From JAWLGW01 sp964569055 (GTDB lineage: Bacteria; Planctomycetota; J058): a stretch of DNA of 25,497 nt. The DNA is taken from the NCBI GenBank assembly GCA_964569055.1, contig CAZMSZ010000066.1, positions 1-25,497 on the forward strand, given 5' to 3'. Made by a program: the position numbers and the translations under genes. Positions 1 to 7,659 of this stretch are shown here, piece by piece. Below the pieces are notes generated by a model that was not told the DNA's origin, searched no databases, and saw nothing but the letters and a program-made list of their open reading frames with translations. The first letter of the stretch is position 1, and the number at the start of each line of letters is the position of its first letter.

Positions 1-288
1 CGTGTCGGCGAGCCGATCGAACACCGAGCGATCGCGATAGAACCGCGAGATCGGAATTCGACAGGCCCGCTCGAACCTCGCCCACTCGCCCGGGTCCTGC
101 TCGAGCCGAGCCCGATACGCCGCGAGCCCCCCGCCCGTCCCTTCGTCGTCGGGGTCGATCCCGAGCTCGACCATCCGCCGCCGCAGCCGCTTCTTGACCT
201 GGTTGCGCACCTTGCGGAACCCCGGCCAGCGCAGCCCCGCACGCGGCAGCGCCCACTGCAGGAACCGGACCGCCTCCTGATCGCGCAC
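1..288 (-). CDS. CheR-like SAM-dependent methyltransferase, N-terminal part (runs off left edge)
   Basis: This reading frame is open from 288 down to base 1, so only the first 96 residues are visible. They match the helical N-terminal subdomain of CheR-type methyltransferases: a basic stretch (FRKVRNQVKKRLRRRMVELG), then a 'YRARLEQDPGEWARFERACR' helix pair, then the family hallmark 'ISRFYRDRSVFDRLAD', equivalent to the 'T-x-FFRD-x-x-xF-x-x-L' motif that precedes the SAM-binding fold. CheR proteins methylate glutamates on chemoreceptors, but stand-alone homologues also methylate other substrates. The SAM-binding domain is not in the window, so the substrate is unknown. The GTG at 288 is chosen because GAGGGAG lies just upstream. 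A GTG at 330 in the same frame would add 14 residues but lacks a clear ribosome site. The visible neighbours are not chemotaxis genes. Confidence 0.72.
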   Translation of the reverse strand, partial: MRDQEAVRFLQWALPRAGLRWPGFRKVRNQVKKRLRRRMVELGIDPDDEGTGGGLAAYRARLEQDPGEWARFERACRIPISRFYRDRSVFDRLADT

Positions 289-362
289 GGCTCCCTCGCG
301 GTCTCTGGCGTCGATGCTATCGCGCGCCACCCAGGCTGTTCGGGACGGGCCCCGGACGGCCT

Positions 363-370
363 GCTATCCT
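363..370 (+). promoter_or_regulatory. Possible extended -10 element just ahead of a GTG start
   Basis: TGCTATCCT lies at 362-370 and contains the -10-like TATCCT (365-370) with an upstream TG. The GTG of the short plus-strand gene begins at 377, seven bases after the hexamer. That spacing would place the transcription start at or next to the start codon, giving a leaderless mRNA, and no Shine-Dalgarno sequence is visible. No good -35 was found. This is suggestive only. Confidence 0.25.
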
Positions 371-376
371 GGACTC

Positions 377-616
377 GTGCTGATCCTCGCCCGGACGATC
401 GAGCAGCTCGCGACGAACCGTGACACCGCGGCTCTCCTGCCCCGCGAGGGGCTCGCCGCGCTCGGGGAGCTGCGCGACGAGCTCCAGAGCGAGGTCTTCG
501 AGCCCTTCTTCTCCTCCTCCGACTTCGACGCGCTCGACGACGAGTGGCGCGGGTGGATCGACTGGTTCCGCCCCCTCGCGGAGGAGGTGGTCGAACGCTT
601 GACCCCGATCGCGCGA
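377..616 (+). pseudogene. Short gene fragment of unknown function, 3' end missing or frameshifted
   Basis: From the GTG at 377 the frame reads like a genuine protein: 'ILARTIEQLATNRDTAAL', then 'ELRDELQSEVFEPFFSSS', then 'WRGWIDWFRPLAEEVVERL'. It has balanced acidic and hydrophobic content and strong third-position GC. After about residue 75-80 it turns into arginine/serine/proline-rich nonsense, yet no stop appears in this frame until 3721, deep inside an oppositely oriented gene. A TGA at 600-602 lies in a neighbouring frame and would give a natural end if one base were shifted. I do not recognise the family. The coding part is acidic, helical and soluble. It is probably decayed, truncated by a deletion, or affected by a sequencing indel. 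The end coordinate given is where protein-like character stops, not a stop codon. Confidence 0.4.
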
Positions 617-794
617 ACACCTGCAGGTCCCAGCGCGAGCGCCGTGCTCGAGCCGGCGCGCCGCTCGCGGGACCGGTCCCGCTCGGCCAGGCGAGCGCCA
701 GCGCGACCCCGGCGAGCACGACCGCGCTCGACCCGAGCAGGAGCGCGGCGCGAGCCTTCGACGAGGACCGCGCGCCCTCCGCAGCGTCTTCCAT
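606..794 (-). pseudogene. N-terminal fragment of a small membrane-anchored protein
   Basis: An ATG at 794 is preceded by a good ribosome site (GGGAGG, 4-5 bases upstream). It encodes a polar head (MEDAAEGARSSSKAR), then one hydrophobic segment (ALLLGSSAVVLAGVALALAW, about residues 17-36), then a Pro/Ala/Arg linker and 'RWDLQVFARSG'. After about residue 63 the frame becomes arginine-rich with no stop before the window edge, where it overlaps the CheR-like gene in another frame. So the N-terminus looks genuine and the 3' end looks lost. It converges tail-to-tail with the plus-strand fragment starting at 377, and both lose coding character within the same 20 bases. The function is unknown. The low coordinate is an estimate of where coding character ends. 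Confidence 0.38.
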
Positions 795-840
795 CGTACC
801 TCCCGACCTCGGCGCCGTTGTACGACTGCCAAGGCGCCCC

Positions 841-1380
841 CGCCACCGACGCCTCGAACCAAGCTCTCTTCTCCCGAAGCGCAACGCGCCCCAGCGCAGA
901 CCGACCACCCCCACGCCAAGCCAAGGCGCCCTCACCACCGGCGCCTCGAACCGAGCTCTCTCCTGCCGGAGCGGAGCGCCGTCAGCGCAGGCCCACCACC
1001 CCACGCCAAGCCAAGGCGCCCGCGCCACCGGCGCCTCGAACCAAGTTCTCTTCTTCCCGGAACGCAGCGCCCTCACCGCAGGCCTACCACCCCACGCCAA
1101 GCCGAGGCGCCCGCGCCACCGGCGCCTCGAACCAAGTCCTTCTCCTTCCGGAACGGAGCGCCCTCAGCGCAGGCCTACCACCCCACGCCAAGCCGAGGCG
1201 CCCGCGCCACCGGCGCCTCGAACCAAGTCCTTCTCCTTCCGGAACGGAGCGCCCTCAGCGCAGGCCTACCACCCCACGCCAAGCCGAGGCGCCCGCGCCC
1301 GCCCCATCAAAATTTCTTCCGGAACGCAGCGCCCCAGGCGCAGGCCCACCACCCCACGCCAAGCCCAGGCGCCCTGGCCC
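841..1380. repeat. Tandem minisatellite, 91-base period, each unit with a hairpin
   Basis: The anchor GCCTCGAACC recurs at 851, 943, 1033, 1124 and 1215 (spacings 92, 90, 91, 91), and shorter partial units continue to about 1380. The units starting at 1124 and 1215 are identical for more than 80 bases, while the outer units are diverged. Each junction contains a perfect 8-bp stem, GAGGCGCC/GGCGCCTC (for example 1104-1111 with 1121-1128, loop of 9). Each unit also carries TTCCGGAA and GCGCCCTCAGCGC. The period is not a multiple of three, so the array shifts frame at every unit. Long open frames across it on both strands are therefore artefacts of GC content. It lies downstream of the four-gene chaperone-like operon. 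Confidence 0.88.
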
Positions 1381-1410
1381 CCGCAGCCCCCGCCCCCCAA
1401 ACTCCGGCAT

Positions 1411-1473
1411 TCTGAGTTCGTGCGCGCCCACACCACCAGTGGCCGCTCACACCATTGCGCGCACGAACTCAGA
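1411..1473. terminator. Perfect 17-bp inverted repeat at the end of the chaperone-like operon
   Basis: The arms are TCTGAGTTCGTGCGCGC (1411-1427) and its exact reverse complement (1457-1473), separated by 29 bases. The right arm contains the TGA stop (1469-1471) of the FHA-like gene, so the structure would form at the 3' end of the minus-strand operon transcript. It is likely a transcription stop or mRNA-stabilising hairpin. There is no U-tract (the bases beyond are ATGCCGGAG), so it is not a textbook intrinsic terminator, and the long loop leaves other roles open. Confidence 0.6.
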
Positions 1474-3604
1474 GCAGGAAGTCGCCCTCGTCCACCACGC
1501 GGAACCGCAGCGTGGCCGCCTCGGCGCCCAAGGCGACCTCGGTGTCGGTCTCGAGCGGGAAGGCCACGCCGGCGTCCATCTCGACGGGGTCGCCCACCAC
1601 GTCGCCGGCGGCGGTGAGCTTCTGGAGGGTGACCGGGGCGTTCGCCTTGGGGGCCACGATCAGGAACTTGCCCTGCGAGAACAGGATCCGGCAGTGGCCG
1701 GGCTCGACGCCGGGGACCATCACGCGCAGGGGGGCGTGCTCCTCCGAGCCGATCCGCAGCATGCGCACCAAGAACACGTAGGTGTGCGGCGTGTTCTCGC
1801 GGTTGAGCAGCACGGCCTCGAACGGGTGGCCGCCCTTCATGCCGAGCTGGGCCGGGCCGGTCTCGCGCTCGACCGAGGTCGGGGAGCGGAACACGCGGCC
1901 GTCGAGCTTGATCCCGTGGCCAGGCTCGCCGATCTCGACCGTGAAGCGACGCTTGAGCGGCTGGGCCTTGCCGGGGAGCAGCTCGTCGCCGTTGAACGAC
2001 ATGGGCGCGCCGCCGTCGCGGCGGATGTCCACGGCGTCGCGGGTCAGCGCCAGGCCGCCCTGCTTCTCGACGATCTCCGCCTCCTCGCCCGGACCCGGAA
2101 TGAGCGTGAGCTCGTTCACCATGCGGGTCTCGTCCTCGCGCGAGTAGGTGCGGTTGCCGAAGCGCACCTCGCGGCGAGTGAAGATGAACACCTTGCGGAG
2201 CAGGTCCCCGTCGGCGTCGCGCACCTCGAGCACCACGCGGTTGTGGCGCGAGGGCTTCATGGCGCGCGCCTTCTCGCCGGCGCGCTGCTTGGCCTCGCCC
2301 TCGTTCACCTTGATCGGCGGGCCCTTGGGGCCGAGCCGGAAGGTGACGCCGGGCTGCAGCAGCACCCACGGGCGGCGCTTGCCCTCGACGTACACCCCGT
2401 CGTCGGCCCCGTCGCTGCTGCTGCGGTCGGTCAGCAGGATCTGTCCGAAGCGGACCTCGACCGCGGCGTGCACGTCGTCGACCCCGTCGTCGACCACCTG
2501 CATGGCGCAGTCGCCCGAGGCGCCGATCTCGATCGGGTCGCCCCAGAAGGACCAGGGGCCGCCCGGCTGCTTGTCGTCGCGCACGAAGTGGATGGCGTCG
2601 GCCGTCAGGCCGCCCATCTCGCTGTTCTCCTCGACCACGTAGGCGGCGTCCTCGCCGATCGTGACCAGGCTCCCCATGGGGACGACCACGTCGGCGCCGG
2701 TCGCGACCGGCTTGCCGTCGACCGCGGCCGGGGTGCCGCGCACGTAGAGGTGCGTCTCGGGGGCGTCGGGCCAGCCGACCACGAACAGCGCGGTCTCGGC
2801 GCCGGGGCCCTCGTCCGGCAGGTCGGGGATCCGGATCACCTCGCCAGGCTTGGGCCCCGCCACGCAGCCCAGCGCAGCGCGGTGCTTCTCGAGCTCGGCC
2901 AGGCGCTGGCGCTCCTCCTCCTCGCGCCGGAGCCGCTCCTCCTCCTCGCGCCGCTTGCGCTCCTCCTCTTCGCGCCGCTTGCGCTCCTCCTCCTCGCGCC
3001 GGAGCCGCTCGCGCTCCTCTTCCTCGCGCCGCTTGCGCTCCTCGGCCTCGCGCCGCTTGCGCTCCTCGGCCTCGCGCCGCTGCTGCTCGCGCTCCTCGCG
3101 CGCCCGCGCGATCGCGTCCTGGATCGCGTCCCAGTCCTCGTTGTCGGGGTCGAGCCGGACGCGGGCGAGCGCGCGGCTCGAGAGCAGCTCGAACGAGGCC
3201 TCCCCGCCGACCTCGCCGCCGAGGAGCGCGGCCGCGCCGCCGCCGTGCGCCAGCGGGTTGAGCGGGGCGCGCCGCTCGCCGCCGCCCGCGCGGTCCGCCG
3301 CGCGCCGCCGCTGCACGAGCGGCTGGCTGCAGGCGCGGCAGCGCCCGTCCTCGGGCGCGAACCGCGCCAGGCCCACGTGGCGGCAGCCCGGGCAGATCAG
3401 GAGCGCGCCGCCGAGCGCGGGCGCGCAGCGCTCCTCGAGCTCACCCGCGAAGCGGGCGCGCGCGGCGGGGTCGAGCCGCTCGAGCTCGTCGTCGAGCAGG
3501 AGCGCGAACCCCTCCGCGTCCGGGCCGGCGGGGATCCCCCCCCAGCCCAGCTCGGCGGCCAGGGCCTCGATCGCCTCGAGCGGCAGCGGCGGCGCCTCGG
3601 CCAC
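1469..3604 (-). CDS. FHA-like protein with zinc ribbon and long charged helix
   Basis: This 711-residue protein is the last gene of the four-gene minus operon. Seen in sequence: a zinc-ribbon-like motif with Cys71/Cys74 and Cys89/Cys92; an acidic/basic helical region at about 155-243 built of EERKRREEEE-type heptad-like repeats, either a coiled coil or a single alpha helix; and at about 350-430 a segment resembling a forkhead-associated (FHA) domain ('GASGDC', 'VDDVHAAVEV', 'LLTDRSSSDGVYVEG'). The remaining 280 residues are beta-rich and may hold further FHA-like folds (for example 'VRFGNRTYSREDE'). FHA domains bind phosphothreonine peptides. Here the usual SxxH is DDVH, so phospho-binding is uncertain. 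The GTG start at 3604 is set by AGGAG 7 bases upstream. That ribosome site overlaps the TAG stop of the preceding gene (3615-3617), a 10-base gap that implies translational coupling. It is probably a cytoplasmic adaptor for the Hsp70-like proteins upstream. Confidence 0.72.
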   Translation of the reverse strand: MAEAPPLPLEAIEALAAELGWGGIPAGPDAEGFALLLDDELERLDPAARARFAGELEERCAPALGGALLICPGCRHVGLARFAPEDGRCRACSQPLVQRRRAADRAGGGERRAPLNPLAHGGGAAALLGGEVGGEASFELLSSRALARVRLDPDNEDWDAIQDAIARAREEREQQRREAEERKRREAEERKRREEEERERLRREEEERKRREEEERKRREEEERLRREEEERQRLAELEKHRAALGCVAGPKPGEVIRIPDLPDEGPGAETALFVVGWPDAPETHLYVRGTPAAVDGKPVATGADVVVPMGSLVTIGEDAAYVVEENSEMGGLTADAIHFVRDDKQPGGPWSFWGDPIEIGASGDCAMQVVDDGVDDVHAAVEVRFGQILLTDRSSSDGADDGVYVEGKRRPWVLLQPGVTFRLGPKGPPIKVNEGEAKQRAGEKARAMKPSRHNRVVLEVRDADGDLLRKVFIFTRREVRFGNRTYSREDETRMVNELTLIPGPGEEAEIVEKQGGLALTRDAVDIRRDGGAPMSFNGDELLPGKAQPLKRRFTVEIGEPGHGIKLDGRVFRSPTSVERETGPAQLGMKGGHPFEAVLLNRENTPHTYVFLVRMLRIGSEEHAPLRVMVPGVEPGHCRILFSQGKFLIVAPKANAPVTLQKLTAAGDVVGDPVEMDAGVAFPLETDTEVALGAEAATLRFRVVDEGDFLL
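2876..3106 (-). repeat. Degenerate in-frame repeats encoding the Glu/Arg-rich helix
   Basis: Repeats of about 21-30 bases, seen on the plus strand as variations of CGCGCCGCTTGCGCTCCTC, encode residues about 167-243 of the FHA-like protein. Because the frame is kept, this is protein-level repetition (EERKRRE units). Its low complexity makes length variation by slippage plausible. Confidence 0.7.
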
Positions 3605-3614
3605 GACCCGACTC

Positions 3615-6600
3615 CTAGTACACGCCCACCCGGACCGTGGCCGGGCGGATCGTCACGCCGTTCTGCATGTAGCAGGGGATCACCACCGAGAACACCTTGG
3701 CGTTCTCGACCTTGGGCTTGATCCCGTCCTCCTCCTTCTTGAACCGGCCCACCAGCGCCTGCGTGTCGGCGCCCGCCACCACGTCGGTGTCGATCGAGAT
3801 CCCGTAGACCTTCGAGAGGTAGTGGCCGGCCACGCGGAACACGATGTCCCGGAAGCACGAGTCGCCGAACGCCCCGCGGTAGCTCTTGTCCTCGAGCAGC
3901 GCGTACGCGTCCTCCATGCGGTGGACCTGATCGAGCACGAACCGGATCAGGTCGCGGCGGGCCGTGTCGGGCGGGAGGATCTCCTTCCCCTTGCCGGCCG
4001 CCGCGAGCATCTTGGTGCGCACGTCCTCGACCCGCTTGACCGTGCGCGGCAACAGCTGCTTGGCGTTGCCCTCCAGCAGCTCGTCGACCAGGGCGCCCGT
4101 CCCGTCGCGCCACGAGCGCAGGCGGTCGAGCGAGTCGACCAGCACCTGGTCGAACTCGAGCACCACCTCGTCGCTGGTGGGCACGCCCTTGAGCATGTAC
4201 GCCTTCTGGATCACCGCCCCCTCGAGCAGCACCAGCGGGCGGCGCACCTCGACCAGCTCGTTGGCACCGGCCAGGCAGAACACCGGCTCGATCTCGGCCG
4301 CGGCCTCGCCGTAGCTGCCGAGCGCCTCGGCGACCTTCTTGGCGCCCTCGAACCGCTCCACCTTGAGCAGCCCCGCCGCCTGCAGGCGGCCGGCCAGGTA
4401 GGCCGCGCCCTTGTGGAGCGCGTTGTCGGGGTTGCCGTCGTAGGTCGGGTCGACCAGCCGCGCCTCGAGCAGCGTCTTGAACGCCGCCAGCTCGACCCCC
4501 TGCGCCGCCGGCCCCGAGGGGACCAGCGCCAGCTTGTTGAGGTGGCCCGTCAGCTCCGCCTTGACCGCGCCCACCACGTTCGAGCTCTTGAGCGTGGCGG
4601 CCAGCGCCTTCTCCAGCTCGGAGCGGTGGCTGGGGAGCGACTGCAGGGTGAAGCGCGCCCGCGGCTCGGCCGAGACCAGGCGGCCCTCCTTGTAGAGCGC
4701 GATCCGCTCCACGTCGGCCGCGGTGCCGTCGTCGCGCCCCGCGTCGCGCACCACCGAGAGGGCGTCGGGGGTCTTGGCCCCCTCGACCGCCGCCAGCAGC
4801 CGCTCGGTCGGGTAGCTCCGCCCCGGCAGCGGGAAGAAGTCGTACTCCAGCCCGGGCGCGTTCTTGACCGCCTTGCAGAACCCGTCGACCTCGCCCGGCT
4901 CCTCCTGGACCAGCCAGGTCACGATCACGCTGAGCGAGCGGACCACGCCCTCCTGGCTGCCCGCGTCGGGCGACTCGAAGTCGCGGATCGCCTCGATCGC
5001 CCCGGGCGAGAGCTTGATCGAGGGCGTGGCGCCCTCGAGCACCTGGTCGAACCAGGCGACCTCGCGCCGCAGGTGCGCCACGTAGGCGGGCGGCTTGCCC
5101 ACCCCCCAGGTCATGGCGAGCGGGTGGAGCAGCTCGTCGCGGTAGAGGGCGCCGAGCGTCTCGACCCGGATCTGGCGCGGCCCCTCGCGGTCGATCGTGA
5201 CCGCGATCCGGTCCTCGCCGTGGGCCTCCTGCAGCTCGCGCAGCCGGCGGTAGGTCTGGTAGCCGGGCAGCAGCGTGAGCTTGTAGTCGCGCTCCAGCAG
5301 CTCGAACAGCCCGCCGAACGCCTCGCGCGCGTCGTCGCCGCGGCTCCAGCCCGACTCGCGCACCGCCGCGAGCACCAGCTCCGCCAGGCCGACCGCGAAC
5401 GCGCGCTCCGCGCCGGCGTCGCCCTTGAGCTCGGCGATCAGCCGCTCGCGGTCGAGCGCCCGCACGCCCTCGATCAGGCGCTCCGCCGCGGCGCCGAGCG
5501 CGCTGTTCCCGATCGCCTCGCCGCGCAGCCACTGGAGCAGCTCCGGCTCGGGGCCGAGCGACAGGGTGACCGCGCCGGTCTCCGACACGGTGTCGCCCTC
5601 GCCGACCGCCGCGGTGGCGGCGGGCTCGAACGCGCCCACGATCGTGAACCGCTTGGCCCGATCGTAGGTCGCCTCGAGGCGGTGGAACGTGTCGCGCGGG
5701 CGCGGGCAGCGCTTGAGCCGCTCGGCCTCCTCGGGGAACACCTGCACGCCGGCCCGCCCGAGGGCCTGCGTCAGCTCGAGCGCGGGGGTCGCCTCGCCGT
5801 CGCGGTAGAAGCGCCCCACCGCCTTGGCCGCGGTGCGCATCAGGCGACGGGCGTGGCCGCCCGCCGGCAGCCCGTCGGCCGAGAGGCGCTCCAGCTCCGA
5901 GAACAGCCACTCGCGCGCGGTCGCGCCCAGCGTCTCGTCGAACAGCGTCAGCATCGCGGCCATGGACTCGCCCAGGCTGCGCAGGCGCGCCCCGGCGAAC
6001 TCGTGCGTCCGCAGCCCCTGCAGGTACGGCCGCACCAGCCGGTGGATCGCGAGCTGGCCGTTCTCGCCGTCGTCGAGCAGCGACTCGAAGTTCTCGTCGA
6101 GGAACTCGCGCACCGCCTCCCAGCCGGGGGCCTCGGCCAGCTGCTGGGGCGGGTCCTCCAGCACCAGGCGCAGCGCCTTCTGCGCCGGCTCGCACAGGGC
6201 GTCGTCGCGCAGGAACAGGGCGAGGTCCGACAGCTCGCGCGCGAGCTGGGCGCCGGCGTCGCCGGCAGCCAGGCAGCGAGCGCGCTGCAGGCGCTGCTTG
6301 AGGTGGGCCGCCCGCGGGTCGTCCTCGGGGAGCAGCTCGAGCACCTCGTCGATCGCGCCGGGCGGGGGCGGGCCCTGGCTGACCTGCACCAAGGCCGAGC
6401 GCACCAGCTCGCCGCCGAGCTTCATGCCGGGGCGGAGCAGCTTGACGATCGTGCCGGGTTCGACGTCGTCGCTGAACAGGTCGCGCGACTCCCAGCCCAC
6501 GCCCTCCGCCATGGGCGAGCCCGGGCTCGGCAGGAGCAGCTCCACGTCCTTGCCGGGGAAGTCCTCCTGCAGCGCGGCCAACAGCCGCTCCTGCGCCTCG

Positions 6601-7571
6601 GCCGAGTCGAGGATCGGCAGCGTCGCGCCCACCACGTCGAGGGCCGCGCCGGCGCGGGCCGCGTCGGTCGCCTCGAGGTCCTCCATGACCTCGGCCAGGG
6701 TCCGGCCCACCGCCTCGAGCACCGGGCGCAGCCGCCGCACGGCGGCCTCGTCGGCCGCCGCGAGCAGCTCGCGCGCGGCGGCGAGCACCTTGGGCTCGGC
6801 CCCCGCGCTCGCCACCACCACCGGCCGGGCCAGGGTGGCGCCCTCGCTCGAGAAGCCGGCCGTGGCGACCTCGGCCACGCTGCCGGCCCGGGCGCCGGGC
6901 GCGCGCAGGCGCCCCTGCACCGCGCGCACGCCCTCCGCGCGCGCGTCGGTCCCCGCGGCGGGGCGGGTCTCCTGCGCGCCGCGCTCGGCGAGCCAGCCCT
7001 CGAGGCGCTGGCAGAACGCGCGCAGCTCCGCGTCGCGCGGGCCCTCGGCGCCGTCGGCGCGCTGCAGCGCGAGGTGGAGGCCGAGCCCCTCGAGCAGCCG
7101 GCCCGCGAGCGCCAGCTCGGGGGCGGGGCCGCCCTGCACGCGGCGCAGCAGCCGCTGGGCGGTGAGCGCCTCGATCACGCCGGCGCGCTCGAGGAAGGCG
7201 CGCGCCTGCTCGCGCAGCTCGGCCCCCTCGAGCAGCGGGGGCGCCGACTCGCGCAGGGTCGCCAGGAGCACGTCGCGCTCGCGCAGGCCGTCGAGCCGCT
7301 CGGCGCAGGCCGCGAACTTGTCGGCCGCCTCGGGCAGCACGCGCGAGCCGAGCTCGAGCTTGGAGACGAACGCGCCCAGGAACGGCGCGAGCCAGGCCGC
7401 GTCCTCGCCGTCGGGGGCGTGCTCGAGCGCCTCCTCGAGCACGAACACGTCGCGCAGCAGGCCGTTGAGGTACTCCCGCGGGCCGCTCCCGCGCTCGGTG
7501 GAGCCCTTCAGCCCGTCCACGAGCGCCTTGAGCTCGCCGACCAGCTCGTCGTGGATCGTCGCCTGGGTCAT
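3615..7571 (-). CDS. Large protein with two GrpE-like segments (putative exchange factor/scaffold)
   Basis: This protein has 1318 residues. It is mostly helical and acidic, with no signal peptide or membrane segment. Two regions resemble GrpE, the Hsp70 nucleotide-exchange factor. The first (residues about 285-400) begins with 'LRPVLEAVGRTL', compare GrpE 'LLPVLDNLERAL', and ends in a beta motif 'GTIVKLLRPGMKLGGELVRS'. The second is the last 111 residues: it begins 'LIRFVLDQVHRMEDAY' and ends 'VVIPCYMQNGVTIRPATVRV', where 'RPA-x-V-x-V' is the GrpE hallmark. Ordinary GrpE is about 200 residues, so this is a very enlarged relative or a convergent look-alike. The intervening 800 residues were not recognised. 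The ATG at 7571 is preferred because GGGGAGAG lies 8 bases upstream; an in-frame ATG at 7619 lacks a ribosome site. Its position behind two Hsp70-like genes supports an exchange-factor role, but this is inferred from motifs alone. Confidence 0.68.
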   Translation of the reverse strand: MTQATIHDELVGELKALVDGLKGSTERGSGPREYLNGLLRDVFVLEEALEHAPDGEDAAWLAPFLGAFVSKLELGSRVLPEAADKFAACAERLDGLRERDVLLATLRESAPPLLEGAELREQARAFLERAGVIEALTAQRLLRRVQGGPAPELALAGRLLEGLGLHLALQRADGAEGPRDAELRAFCQRLEGWLAERGAQETRPAAGTDARAEGVRAVQGRLRAPGARAGSVAEVATAGFSSEGATLARPVVVASAGAEPKVLAAARELLAAADEAAVRRLRPVLEAVGRTLAEVMEDLEATDAARAGAALDVVGATLPILDSAEAQERLLAALQEDFPGKDVELLLPSPGSPMAEGVGWESRDLFSDDVEPGTIVKLLRPGMKLGGELVRSALVQVSQGPPPPGAIDEVLELLPEDDPRAAHLKQRLQRARCLAAGDAGAQLARELSDLALFLRDDALCEPAQKALRLVLEDPPQQLAEAPGWEAVREFLDENFESLLDDGENGQLAIHRLVRPYLQGLRTHEFAGARLRSLGESMAAMLTLFDETLGATAREWLFSELERLSADGLPAGGHARRLMRTAAKAVGRFYRDGEATPALELTQALGRAGVQVFPEEAERLKRCPRPRDTFHRLEATYDRAKRFTIVGAFEPAATAAVGEGDTVSETGAVTLSLGPEPELLQWLRGEAIGNSALGAAAERLIEGVRALDRERLIAELKGDAGAERAFAVGLAELVLAAVRESGWSRGDDAREAFGGLFELLERDYKLTLLPGYQTYRRLRELQEAHGEDRIAVTIDREGPRQIRVETLGALYRDELLHPLAMTWGVGKPPAYVAHLRREVAWFDQVLEGATPSIKLSPGAIEAIRDFESPDAGSQEGVVRSLSVIVTWLVQEEPGEVDGFCKAVKNAPGLEYDFFPLPGRSYPTERLLAAVEGAKTPDALSVVRDAGRDDGTAADVERIALYKEGRLVSAEPRARFTLQSLPSHRSELEKALAATLKSSNVVGAVKAELTGHLNKLALVPSGPAAQGVELAAFKTLLEARLVDPTYDGNPDNALHKGAAYLAGRLQAAGLLKVERFEGAKKVAEALGSYGEAAAEIEPVFCLAGANELVEVRRPLVLLEGAVIQKAYMLKGVPTSDEVVLEFDQVLVDSLDRLRSWRDGTGALVDELLEGNAKQLLPRTVKRVEDVRTKMLAAAGKGKEILPPDTARRDLIRFVLDQVHRMEDAYALLEDKSYRGAFGDSCFRDIVFRVAGHYLSKVYGISIDTDVVAGADTQALVGRFKKEEDGIKPKVENAKVFSVVIPCYMQNGVTIRPATVRVGVY

Positions 7572-7659
7572 GCTCAGGTCTCTCCCCAGGACGCACCCGC
7601 CATCGACCGAGTGTTGCATCTCGGCCGAGCGCGCGCCACGTCCCTACCCCCGCAGCGGC

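Noticed and set aside
841..1380. CRISPR array
   Set aside because: The whole 91-base unit repeats, including the would-be spacers, and no short repeat with unique spacers or cas genes is present.
3960..4330. A third GrpE-like beta motif (around 'VEVRRPLVLLEGAVIQKAYM')
   Set aside because: The spacing and key Arg-Pro-Ala positions fit poorly, so I count only two segments.
7572..7619. Upstream ATG at 7619 for the GrpE-like gene
   Set aside because: It lacks a ribosome-binding site, while the ATG at 7571 has GGGGAGAG at good spacing and starts a more typical N-terminus.
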